Shown: positions 1 through 7,177 of the stretch, piece by piece | Position numbering within the stretch: position 1 is the first letter of the stretch | Layout of the letters: each line of letters opens with the position of its first letter | Assembly: GCA_002179805.1 (NCBI GenBank) | Contig: NAVB01001730.1 | Location: 1-11,519 of the forward strand | DNA length: 11,519 bases | Reading direction: 5' to 3' | DNA from: Acanthamoeba lenticulata | Taxonomy: Eukaryota > Discosea > Longamoebia > Acanthamoebidae | The notes under the pieces: generated by a model | Told to the model about the DNA's origin: nothing | Database searches by the model: none | The model's input: the letters and a program-made list of their open reading frames with translations, nothing else | Made by a program: the position numbers and the translations under genes

Positions 1-1490
1 GACGCGACAGCGGCCGCGATGACGGCCAGGTGGTGGAAGGTGTCCTCCACACGAACCCGCGGGGCGCCCGGCAGGAGCACGAAGCCCTCTTCCTCCTCTT
101 CGCCTTTCTCCTTCTGCTGGCCGGCCGTGCGGGCGATGCACTGGTAAAAGTCCTTGAACTCGTCAATCATGTCCTGCTTGGCCTTGCCCTGCATCGGGTC
201 GAACACGGTCTCCTCCACTTGGCCTGAAGGACGTCAACGTCAACGTCAACATCATCATCACGTTGGAGCGTCGGTGGCGGTACCGTCGGCCTTGTGGTGG
301 CGCAGGCGGCACAGGTTGTCGAGCACGAGCATGCCGCGGGTGCCCACGACCTGGAACAGGGCGTCGGAGCGGCTCGAAGCGTGCGTCATCGTCCACGAGC
401 CCGACGCGCCGCTCTCGAGCTCCATCGTCATCGCGATCGTATCCGCTGCCGCACGGCTCAGCGCCCAGTCAGTTCCTTCCTGAAGAAAAAAGAACAAAAG
501 CGAGCGCAGAGAGGCCACACACCTGGACCGTTCTGGGCCTGGATCTGGCGGATGGAAGCGGCGACGGCGCTCACCGGCCCGAGTACGGTGGTGACGATCG
601 AGACCCAGTGCACGCCCGCGTCTGCATACGGATCATGATATAAGAGAACATGGGTGAGGCCAGGACGAGAAAGGTCATTGAAGGACGACGAGGACGAGGA
701 GTCAGGCGCGCACCAGAGAGAATGCCAGCAATGTGCTTGGGGTTCACGCGCCACGAGGTGTACAGGTAGGGGTTGTTGTCGGGCGCAAACTGGCGCCAGA
801 AGTGGAGGCTGAAGGTCACCACCGACCCGACCGCTCCCTCTACATGGTGTGTCGACAAGAATGGTATACCACATGAGCGATCGAGGTCCAGCGAGCAAGG
901 TCCTGTGGAGGCAGCTTCGCACCCATGACGAGACGGGCCATGGCCTGGAGCGAGTGTTTGTAGGGGTAGTTCTCGGCGATCATGATGGCCAGGCGGGCCT
1001 GGTGCTCGTGGCCCAGGCGCACCATCGCGGCGGCGTCTTCGAGCGAGTGCGCCGTGGGCTTCTCCAAAAAGACGTGCTTGCCGGTCGCGGCCGCGGCGCG
1101 GGCCACCTCGAGGTTGAGCTCCACGGGAAGGGCGCCGATCACGGCGTCGACGTCGCTGCGGGCCACCACCTCGCGCCAGTCGGTGGTTACGAACACAGCG
1201 CCTTCGTCCAGGCCAGCTGCGCGCACGTAGGCGTCGGCCTTGTCGCGCGAACGGTTGCACACCGCTCGAATCTCGAACAGATCACTGAGCGCCTGCATTT
1301 CCCCGCCACGACCCAACAGCTCATGAGTTGATTGTGTCGCTCAGAGTTGAGTGTAGAGTGGGTAGTGAACCTGGATTGCGGGAAGATGGGACGAATTGGC
1401 CCAGAGGCCAGTACCAAGAATGCCCAGGCGGATCCGGCGAGGGGCCGACTGTCCTACCTCTGAGGTTTGTTGGTGACCTGCGTGCTCCAT
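1..1490 (-). CDS. Gfo/Idh/MocA-family NAD(P)-dependent oxidoreductase, 3' end cut by window edge
   Basis: Six exons read on the minus strand: 1371-1490, 923-1292, 714-839, about 521-621, about 284-479 and 1-223; about 378 residues are visible. The ATG at 1490 opens a short tail leading into a Rossmann nucleotide-binding loop, GILGTGLWA (residues 23-31). The family hallmark EKP follows at 117-119; its Lys is the usual catalytic/cofactor-contacting residue. Next come ENYPY (147-151) and the C-terminal-domain signature SDAGVH (205-210), containing the D-x-G-x-H pattern that carries the catalytic His in many members. The last exon reaches a typical C-terminal helix (FHHLAVIAAA), so little is probably missing. 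Family members oxidise or reduce sugars, inositols or trans-dihydrodiols; the substrate cannot be told from sequence. Joins 1, 2, 3 and 5 are unambiguous in phase. The join between exons 4 and 5 has two solutions differing by two residues. No targeting signal is obvious, so it is probably cytosolic (inference). Confidence 0.9.
224..283 (-). repeat. Intron 5 of the oxidoreductase, filled by a hexanucleotide and trinucleotide repeat
   Basis: On the plus strand bases 231-250 are three and a third copies of ACGTCA, followed by ATC triplets at 251-260. The repeat lies within a 60-base GT-AG intron of the oxidoreductase and so cannot affect the protein. It is a simple-sequence tract and probably varies in length between strains (inference). 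Confidence 0.7.
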
Positions 1491-1676
1491 CTTCCCTTAT
1501 CGAAAATTTTTTTTTGGGTTTTTTCTTTTCTCTTTGATCTTTTGCCTTGAGCTTCAAGGAAACGTCCCGACCAGTCGCGCGTTTTCATTTATTATCCCGA
1601 AATTATCGCGGGTGCTTCAACGCGTTGGGAGACCTGGTACACCAAGCAAAACATCAACATCAAGTTTCGTAACAAG
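1491..1676. promoter_or_regulatory. Divergent intergenic region between the oxidoreductase and the START-domain gene
   Basis: The start codons of the two head-to-head genes (1490 minus, 1677 plus) are only 186 bases apart, so both promoters must lie here or overlap the genes. I see no TATA box. Visible features are a T-rich run at about 1505-1533 and an AT-rich patch, CATTTATTATCCCGAAATTA, at about 1585-1605. A shared bidirectional promoter is inferred from spacing only. Confidence 0.5.
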
Positions 1677-2663
1677 ATGAGCGAACTGTCCTCCTACCTC
1701 CCGGCTTCCGAGAAGGCCTTCGAGCAGACCAAGCAGTTCCTCGCTGATGAGGGTATGCACCAACTTTTACCTCCCTCTACACGCAACATGTTTTTAACTT
1801 CTCTTTTTTTTTCTGGTTGGTGTGCTTGCTGAGCTCAGCGGGCTGGACCCTGAGGAAGGAAGGCAATGGCAACACCCTCCACGAACGCGAGCTCGAGGGA
1901 GAGCCCATCAAGGCTTTCAAGGTCCAGGGCACCATCGACAGGTACATCACATCCCCTTTTCTTCACTTTTGCAGGCCTTGTTGCATCTTTTGCAGGTTTT
2001 TCGTTTTACTTTTCTTCACTTCTGCTTCAATAAAATGACATAATTGCAGGTCGGCCAAGGAGTGCGCCGAGAAGCTGTGGCAGTTCCGCCTGGCCGAGTG
2101 GCAGAAGCTGGACTCCGACTGCGACAAGTTCGAGGTTGTCGACGAGGAGGGCGACCTGCGTCTCGTCTACCAGCTCAACAAGGTCCCCTGGCCCCTCTGG
2201 CAGCGGTACGCACCATCGCACCATCGACGTCGTAGCGCCAGAAAAACTGAGACGAGATGGGCTCTTTCCGTCCGTCACCTTTTGGGGCGACAGTGACGTG
2301 AGCGTCCTGTGGCGCCGCGTGGAGGCCGACGGCACCTTCTACTTTGTCGCGACCTCGGTTCAAAGCCCCAAGGTGCCCGAGTACCCCGACAAGTACGTGC
2401 GCGCCACGCTCACCTTCTCCCTGATCGCCTTCACGCCCGACGGTACGCTTCCCACCCGCCAGCCCGCCGTGCGCACGCAAGGACCTGATAGTGTTGTTGA
2501 TGATGACGATGTTGTTGTTGTTGGAATAGGCGACAAGACCAAGTTCCAGCGCGTCATCCACATCAACCCCGCCGGCAACATCCCGGCCTCGTTCATCAAT
2601 GCGTCGGCCGACAAGATGCTCCTGCTCCCCGAGAAGATCGAGGCCGTCTTCAAGCAGATGTGA
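1677..2663 (+). CDS. START-domain lipid-binding protein, complete, five exons
   Basis: Exons 1677-1752, 1839-1941, 2050-2205, 2294-2442 and 2530-2663 join in phase to give 205 residues ending at TGA 2661-2663. The length is that of a bare START domain (about 200 residues), with no signal peptide, transmembrane segment or extra domain, so it is probably a soluble cytosolic lipid carrier or sensor. Family features are visible: the N-terminal helix, a Trp-rich segment (VPWPLWQR), the central strand VLWRRVEADGTFYF, the VRATLTFSLIAF strand, then INPAGNIPASFINAS, matching the START pattern of Asp/Asn-Pro-x-Gly-x-Ile-Pro before the C-terminal helix that closes the lipid pocket. The ligand (phospholipid, sterol or other) cannot be predicted. 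Only one ATG fits the start, and the leader just upstream is A-rich (AACAAG). The stop lies 88 bases from that of the convergent RING gene. Confidence 0.9.
2493..2523 (+). repeat. GTT/GAT triplet tract in intron 4 of the START gene
   Basis: Two GTT units, then GAT/GAC units, then four GTT units fill the 3' part of the intron 2443-2529, immediately before the AG acceptor at 2529. The tract replaces an ordinary pyrimidine tract. A similar tract lies in an intron of the MFS gene. Confidence 0.7.
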
Positions 2664-2751
2664 GCTCCCAGCCCCTTGTCGTTGACGACACACAACAAAT
2701 CAAACAAAGAAGGCCACGTTTTTATGTACAGACGAGCAACTCCTTGGGCTC
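2664..2751. terminator. 88-base convergent 3' region shared by the START and RING genes
   Basis: Stops of two tail-to-tail genes face each other here, so both 3' untranslated regions and poly(A) sites must overlap this interval or run into the neighbouring gene. There is no AATAAA. The palindrome TGTACA at 2725-2730 reads the same on both strands, lying 62 bases after one stop and about 22 after the other. The same hexamer lies 62 bases downstream of the stop at 4411. A role in 3' end formation is speculative. Confidence 0.4.
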
Positions 2752-3366
2752 TTAGAGGAACATGTGGTTGTAGGCCGCGCTACTGCCGCTGTCGCCTCCT
2801 TGGCGTCGGTCGCTTTCGTAGTCATCGTCGTCCCAGGGGTTGGCCGGACCCCGGCCGCGCTTGTGGTCCTCGTAGTCGGCGTCGAGCGTCGGCAGCTCGT
2901 AGCGGCACATCGGACATGTGCAGTGCTTGTTCAACCAGGGCAGAAGGCACATGTCGTGAAAGATGTGCTTGCATGGCATCTTTTTGGCGTCTTGCTTCAG
3001 TTTGAAGTCCTCTACAAAAGCCACAACAAGTGAGTAAGAGCTGTGAGAGAGAGAGAGAGAGATCGTGTGAGCTGGAGAGATACCAGTGCAGATGGCGCAT
3101 TGTGTGACGCCCTTGTCGAGAAGCCGCTGGTCAATCTCCACGTCCTCCAGCTCGCTGATGGCCAGCTGCGACGCCGGCGGCTTGTCTGTTCGCTGCCTGT
3201 TTGGAAGTAAGTGCGCGTCGCGAGCAGCGTGATCGTAGAAAAGGGGCTGGTGGCGGACGTACAGCGCTGCCATGGTGGGTGCGCCACCCATCATCTGCAA
3301 GAGCTGAAGCATGTTGGTGAGCATCTCCGGATTGGGAAGGGGCTGTTCATGATCGTTGGTACTCAT
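2752..3366 (-). CDS. RING-H2 E3 ubiquitin ligase, RNF181-like, complete
   Basis: Exons 3084-3366 and 2752-3011 give 180 residues, starting at ATG 3366 and ending at TAA. Residues 90-130 are a textbook RING-H2 finger: C90-x2-C93-x14-C108-x-H110-x2-H113-x2-C116-x10-C127-x2-C130, with E2-contacting residues expected at I92, W120 and P128. Directly after it comes RYELPTLDADYEDHKR, which matches the conserved segment after the ring in RNF181 proteins. The N-terminal half also follows that family: a short hydrophobic helix (MLTNMLQLLQMM), then a DKPPAS motif about 25 residues before the ring. It should transfer ubiquitin from an E2 to unknown substrates in the cytosol. The intron at 3012-3083 splits the ring just after CAIC; it is 72 bases and stop-free. 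A second possible 66-base in-frame intron (GTACGT to AACAG) covers residues about 36-57 and would shorten the protein to about 158. The RING call is sure; the orthology is likely. Confidence 0.88.
   Translation of the reverse strand: MSTNDHEQPLPNPEMLTNMLQLLQMMGGAPTMAALYVRHQPLFYDHAARDAHLLPNRQRTDKPPASQLAISELEDVEIDQRLLDKGVTQCAICTGISPAHTISLSLSHSSYSLVVAFVEDFKLKQDAKKMPCKHIFHDMCLLPWLNKHCTCPMCRYELPTLDADYEDHKRGRGPANPWDDDDYESDRRQGGDSGSSAAYNHMFL
3045..3062 (-). repeat. Dinucleotide (GA)9 / (CT)9 tract in the RING gene intron
   Basis: Nine GA units on the plus strand, read as CT in the transcript, form the polypyrimidine stretch of the single sure intron of the RING gene. Slippage here would change intron length without touching the protein. 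Confidence 0.8.
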
Positions 3367-3561
3367 ATTTGCGCTTGAAAAAAGAGAAACAGAAACAACG
3401 ATTGGGGTGAACGGCTAAGCAGATGTGGAGGAGGCAAGTGACGTGTCGATGCACACGCAACAGCTTCGTGTCGGAGCGTCTTTTTCTTTGTCCTTTTCTT
3501 GGTTTTCTTGAAAGAAAATTTGGTCTTTTTGAAAATTCATTTAGCTCAGAGTTGACGCACC
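3367..3561. promoter_or_regulatory. Divergent region between the RING gene and the BLOC1S4-like gene
   Basis: Start codons at 3366 (minus) and 3562 (plus) are 195 bases apart. There is no TATA box. Visible features are AGTGACGTGTCG at 3435-3446, which contains a CRE/G-box-like TGACGTG core, and T-rich sequence at about 3479-3540 ahead of the plus-strand gene. A shared promoter is inferred from spacing. Confidence 0.45.
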
Positions 3562-4411
3562 ATGGCAGAGGAGAAGACGAAAACGAAGGAGGTGGCCGAA
3601 GTGTACGTGGATCCGTTTGAGCGGGATGAGCAGCTCAACAAACTTGCTTCAGACTATGCCCATTACGTCGAGATGCCGGAGAAGGCTAAAGCCGAAGTAC
3701 GCCCCCTAGGATTGTGTCAATGCAAAATTGAATGTTAAAAGTACACTGCCGATTCGTAGATGCAAGCGATTGAGCGAACGATTGAGTCTATGCTCACTCG
3801 GTTGGCCGAACTGGATGCCCTCGTAAGCACAGTACGTAGTACCCCCAACTGGGCCGTGGCGCTTTTGGTGCTGGTCCCATCTTAGACGTCCGTCGCGTAT
3901 TAGACGAGCCCAGAGATCAACGCCACGGCCGACGCCGTATTGCCTCTCCTCTCTGTGAAGTCAAAGCAGTTAGAAGCCATCTTCTACATGATCGAGAAGC
4001 TCGAGGTGCGCCACCAAACATTTCACCATCCCAGCACGCCATGGCCAGCTGCTCACGCCTCATCGGCAGACCTTTGTGCAAGCCGTCGGCAACTCTGTGA
4101 CGCAGATGGAAGAGAGTGTGGATGAAAGCGAGCGACTGTTCAACGAAGTCAACCCCACATCGATCACCAAGGCCCTTGGTTTCTTCAAGCAGTGGGTATG
4201 CAGGACTGCTCAAGACAATCATGAACTTCTTCTACTCACCTATATTACGTTCATCCAGCGTCCAGCTGCAGCGTCTCGAGAGCAGCACAAGGTGATGCCG
4301 GCGTGGAAGCAGGTCCCGATTGTGGACAGCGATGAGCTACTCGCCCTCAAGACCAACCTCAACGCGCAGTTCAACGACATCGCCGCCGGGTCCATGTACG
4401 CCCTCGAGTGA
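3562..4411 (+). CDS. Coiled-coil protein resembling BLOC-1 complex subunit 4 (cappuccino)
   Basis: Exons 3562-3696, 3760-3831, 3904-4005, 4070-4195 and 4259-4411 give 195 residues. All four introns are phase 0. The protein is hydrophilic and helical with no membrane segment. Residues about 46-145 carry the features I associate with cappuccino: a TRLAELDALV helix, a KSKQLEAIFYMIEKLE helix with a conserved K-x2-x-(M/L)-x2-I-Y/F pattern, then FVQAVGNSVTQMEESV and an Asn/Pro-containing segment ending in GFFK. In animals this subunit sits in BLOC-1, an octameric rod that sorts endosomal cargo to lysosome-related organelles. The C-terminal 50 residues (after GFFKQW) are not recognised. The last intron (4196-4258) is 63 bases and stop-free, so that stretch could be coding instead, adding 21 residues. 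Exon 2 could also end nine bases earlier at a GTAAGC donor. The family call rests on pattern memory and is moderate. Confidence 0.6.
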
Positions 4412-4602
4412 CTTCAAGCAAATCGCAGCGCCAACGTGAGTTTTGGTCTTTCGCAAGACCACTACACCCGGGATGTACATAAGAGCAATCAAGAAAAGAA
4501 GAAAACGAGCAGGTGGTGCCTGTCACTTCAGCGAGCCGCTTGATAGCCGGGACACCACCGCTGGAAATCTCGTCTTGCTGCGCGTTTGTTTTGCTGCGCG
4601 GC

Positions 4603-4610
4603 TTTCGCGC
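4603..4610 (+). promoter_or_regulatory. E2F-like site TTTCGCGC upstream of the cyclin gene
   Basis: The octamer TTTCGCGC is an exact match to the E2F/DP consensus (TTTSSCGC). It lies about 360 bases upstream of the first TATA box of the cyclin gene. In animals and plants such sites drive G1/S genes, cyclins among them. A single 8-mer in GC-rich DNA can occur by chance, so function is only a suggestion. Confidence 0.25.
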
Positions 4611-4898
4611 GCTTCACCGTTCGTTTCCGTGTGTTGGGACAAGGTCACGGGTGGTGTTGTTTTGTAAAGAGACACCAACAGTGACGTCGCCCAGCTCGGG
4701 CAAAATCCTGCGTCCAGGGAAGGAAAAGCGGACGACGAGTTGGGCACTAATTAGGATCAAAATCAGTTGAAATGTCGGAAAAAAGAGACAAGTATCAAAA
4801 TGGTGCGATTTCTATGAAAAGCCGCAAGAACTAGTCGGGAGTGTCTATGGCGCGGCGGGTGATCTGGCGGTGTTGCCGCGTTCTCCGTTTCCGCACGG

Positions 4899-4918
4899 CG
4901 ATCCCGAAAAGCCGAGTG
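4899..4918 (+). repeat. 20-base element, copy 1 (inverted copy at 7591-7610)
   Basis: CGATCCCGAAAAGCCGAGTG here and CGATCGGGAAAAGCCGAGTG on the minus strand at 7591-7610 agree at 18 of 20 positions, including 13 identical in a row. This copy ends 53 bases before a TATA box, a fitting place for a promoter-proximal factor site. No factor is assigned. Confidence 0.35.
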
Positions 4919-4971
4919 GCTTGCTGTCGCGGTGGTACCGCGGTGGCACAGTGGCCGGTCTGTGTAAGTCC

Positions 4972-4980
4972 TATAAAATA
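4972..4980 (+). promoter_or_regulatory. TATA box 1 of the cyclin gene
   Basis: CTATAAAATAG is the best TATA box in the window. Transcription would start near 5000-5010. From 4981 to the splice donor at 5256 there is no ATG on the plus strand, as expected of an untranslated leader. The cyclin is the only plus-strand gene downstream that it could serve. Confidence 0.6.
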
Positions 4981-5110
4981 GCAGGAAAACCGGTTGGTTG
5001 AGCATCGGCCACCACTCTGCGCAAGGCCCGCTCACCACGATAAGCGGCGAACTCGGCTCCCGCGCGTCTGCCACCTTTCTGCTGTCCTTCTCCTGCGACA
5101 CTCCGCGGCC

Positions 5111-5117
5111 TATAAAG
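5111..5117 (+). promoter_or_regulatory. TATA box 2 of the cyclin gene (possible alternative start)
   Basis: CCTATAAAGCC lies 139 bases downstream of the first TATA box, followed about 30 bases later by a pyrimidine-rich stretch (CTTCTTCCTTTAGTCCC) that would suit an initiator. A start here would give a shorter leader ending at the same donor. It could also be a chance match inside the longer leader. Confidence 0.4.
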
Positions 5118-5255
5118 CCAACCCACTCGAGGACCCCACTTCTTCCTTTAGTCCCTCGTACCAACCCTACCCTAAACCTACTCACACATCACTGCGTGGG
5201 CTGCCTCTTCCCCTCGTGTCAGCCACTTCACACCCCACACAAGAGCTTTCTGCTG

Positions 5256-5609
5256 GTAAGTTACTCGCCTTCGTGCTTCCTCTCCTGCCTGTCGTAGCCG
5301 TACTTGTCTTTCTGGTTGTCCTGCTGGTTTTTTTGTTTCCACTCCTCTTTCGTTTGTGGTTCTCCTTTTCGTCGTCCCCCACACCACACCGCCTCTCCAT
5401 CTTCCCCGTTTGTGCGTAGATCGGCGCACGCACTCCCCTCTTACGAATTTCTAGCACCGTCCCACATTTATTAATTTATGGCGAAGAGCGAAATATTTTT
5501 CGACCTGCATTCTTTGAATTGAACCTGATGCCTAGGAACCGGCAAAAGTTCAAACCAGGCGACCGTGGTCGGGGATACGCGGGTGTTGTAGATTTCTGTG
5601 TTTTTTCAG
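5256..5609 (+). other. Probable leader (5' UTR) intron of the cyclin gene
   Basis: A consensus donor, CTG|GTAAGT, at 5256 is followed by pyrimidine-rich and then AT-rich sequence. The strongest acceptor is CTGTGTTTTTTCAG ending at 5609. Others end at 5419 (TGTGCGTAG), 5656 (CATGCAG) and 5730 (GCGCCTTCAG). Use of the last would remove the upstream ATGs at 5478, 5528 and 5651, leaving a leader with no upstream reading frame before the ATG at 5773. An intron is likely; the acceptor choice is open. Confidence 0.5.
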
Positions 5610-5772
5610 TTGAAGCCGTGAACAACCGAGCTCACCGTGCTTGGCGTGCCATGCAGGTTGCTCGGCCGCTCGGTTGTTTCCTTGGAAGTCCCGTCACTCC
5701 ACACCCGGCGACGTACTTCTGCGCCTTCAGGCAGTTTCGCCTACCAAGAACAATACACAACACACGGACGTC

Positions 5773-7177
5773 ATGGCCGCCATGCAAGTCGAGCACTGCT
5801 TCCACTGCGCCCACCACACCATGGTACGTCTTCTCTTTAAAAAAGCCTTTAATAATAAAAAGAAAAACGAAGAGCCCAATATTAAAGATTCAGTTCAGGC
5901 GTCTAATATAATTTTATTTGGCCTTCTTCTTCTTCTTCATCTTGCAGGAGAGCGACCGCGACCGCAGCCTCCGCACGGTGCTTCTCGCCAATGAAATTCG
6001 CAAGAGGAAGCGACAGACCCCCCTCGAGGTGGTGGCCCCGCTTCACGTCTACGAGCAGCAGCAACAGCAAGTCTACCTGCCGCCCGTGGCGACCCTCGTC
6101 CAGCCGCACCATCACCAGCCGCAGCAGCAGCACCACCTCGTCGTCGTTGACCCGACGCCCGTCACGACCGTCATCAACAACAAGCGGCAACGCGTAACTA
6201 TCAACATGGACGTGATCCGCCAGCATTTGCGGCCCGTCGCCGCGCAGCGCGTGCGCGAGGAGAAGGAGCGCGCCAAGCGAAGCGAGCGCCGTGTGCGGAT
6301 CACCATGAAGCGCGCCACCGAGGAGCAGCAGCAGGTCGGCACCGCCGCGGAGCCCATCGTGGTCGTCGACGACGACGACGAGGAGGTCATCGCCAGCGGC
6401 CACATTGCCGCGGCCGTGCGCGAGGTCGCCGCCCAGCGCGAGACCGAGCAGCAGCAGCGCCTCAAGAACGTCATCGCCGCGGGCCTCCTGCACAACCCGG
6501 CCGATCGGCCGCTCGGCGCCGCCACGGCTACGGCTACGGCCACGGCCACGACGGCGCAGGAGCCGCACGTGTACGACCTGTACTTCTCCAAGGAGAGCCT
6601 CGGGGCCATCGTGCACCTGGTGTCGGAGTGGATCCGGCAGTACGACCCGAGCTCCTACGCCATCTTCACCAAGGAGGATCGCGAAAAGTGGATCATCTCG
6701 CTGGTGCAGATGATCGTGCAGATCCTCAACTGGCGGCTGAACAACTTCTTCAGCTCGTACGCGCAGTGCTTCAAGATCGAGTCCTTCCCGAACCTGTTCT
6801 CCAAGAACTTCAAGGCCGACACGTCGCGCGTGGGCGTCGACAAGCTGGCCAAGAAGTGGCAGAAGCGCAACTACGAGCTCCTCCTCGCGACCCTCATGTA
6901 CGCCGACCGCTACGTGCGCGCCCGCGGCATCAAGGACGTGCCCCTGTTCCACCTCCTCGCCGTCTCCTCGCTCTGCACCATCAAGCACTGGCTCGAGGAG
7001 CGCAACCGCCACGCCAACCGCCTCTTTGCCGACGTCCTCGGCCTCACCGTCCAGCAGGTCAACGCCCTCGAGCGCACCTTCCTCGGCGGCCTCAACTACT
7101 CCCTCAGCCTCGCCCCCGAGGACTTTCCCCACTTCCTCCTCGCCCAGATCCAGCGCTCCGCCGCCAAGCGGGCCTGA
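5773..7177 (+). CDS. Cyclin-box protein (PHO80/PCL- or cyclin Y-like) with long low-complexity N-terminus
   Basis: Exons 5773-5823 (17 residues) and 5948-7177 give 426 residues. The cyclin box spans about residues 310-415: LLLATLMYADRYV, then LLAVSSLCTIKHWLEE, then RHANRLFADVLGLTVQQ, then VNALERTFLGGLNYSL and EDF. Lys363 and Glu392 are 29 residues apart, the spacing of the CDK-contacting Lys/Glu pair of cyclin A (266/295), supporting a CDK partner. The N-terminal 220 residues are low complexity: Gln/His runs (53-58, 71-80), two basic NLS-like clusters (KRKR about 36, KRQR about 96), an acidic DDDDEE patch (158-163) and five Ala-Thr repeats (209-218) encoded by GCYACG hexamers. Helical sequence at 225-300 precedes the box. 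The first exon holds a His/Cys cluster (HCFHCAHH). The ATG at 5773 is used because exon 2 is open upstream only through the intron; the second ATG at 5782 is possible. The cyclin call is firm; the subfamily is not. Confidence 0.78.
6521..6550 (+). repeat. Five GCYACG hexamers coding for (Ala-Thr)5
   Basis: GCCACG, GCTACG, GCTACG, GCCACG and GCCACG run in tandem inside the cyclin gene, in frame, ahead of the cyclin box. The T/C variation falls at wobble positions only. Length change by unit slippage would keep the frame. Confidence 0.8.

Larger units (their letters stand above)
4412..4971. other. Non-coding intergenic region upstream of the cyclin gene
   Basis: No reading frame here continues a recognisable protein family or has coherent splice sites. 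The first part is the 3' end of the BLOC1S4-like gene; TGTACA at 4474-4479 lies 62 bases after its stop. The rest is probably cyclin promoter: an E2F-like octamer at 4603-4610, a CRE-like TGACGTC at 4682-4688, and a 20-base element at 4899-4918 that recurs inverted near 7600. Factor assignments come from animal and plant consensus sequences. Confidence 0.5.

Noticed and set aside
5162..5181. Telomere- or telo-box-like sequence CCCTACCCTAAACCTA
   Set aside because: Only two degenerate units; too short to be an interstitial telomere, and plant telo-box function cannot be assumed here.
4994..5419. Open frame of 141 codons with hydrophobic Leu/Val/Phe-rich end
   Set aside because: There is no ATG between 4981 and 5256, and the hydrophobic part corresponds to the pyrimidine-rich body of a likely leader intron. 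Not a membrane protein.
5519..5911. 130-codon plus-strand frame ahead of and overlapping the first cyclin exon
   Set aside because: It has no domain, runs out of frame across the cyclin start and into its AT-rich intron; better seen as leader or intron sequence with upstream ATGs.
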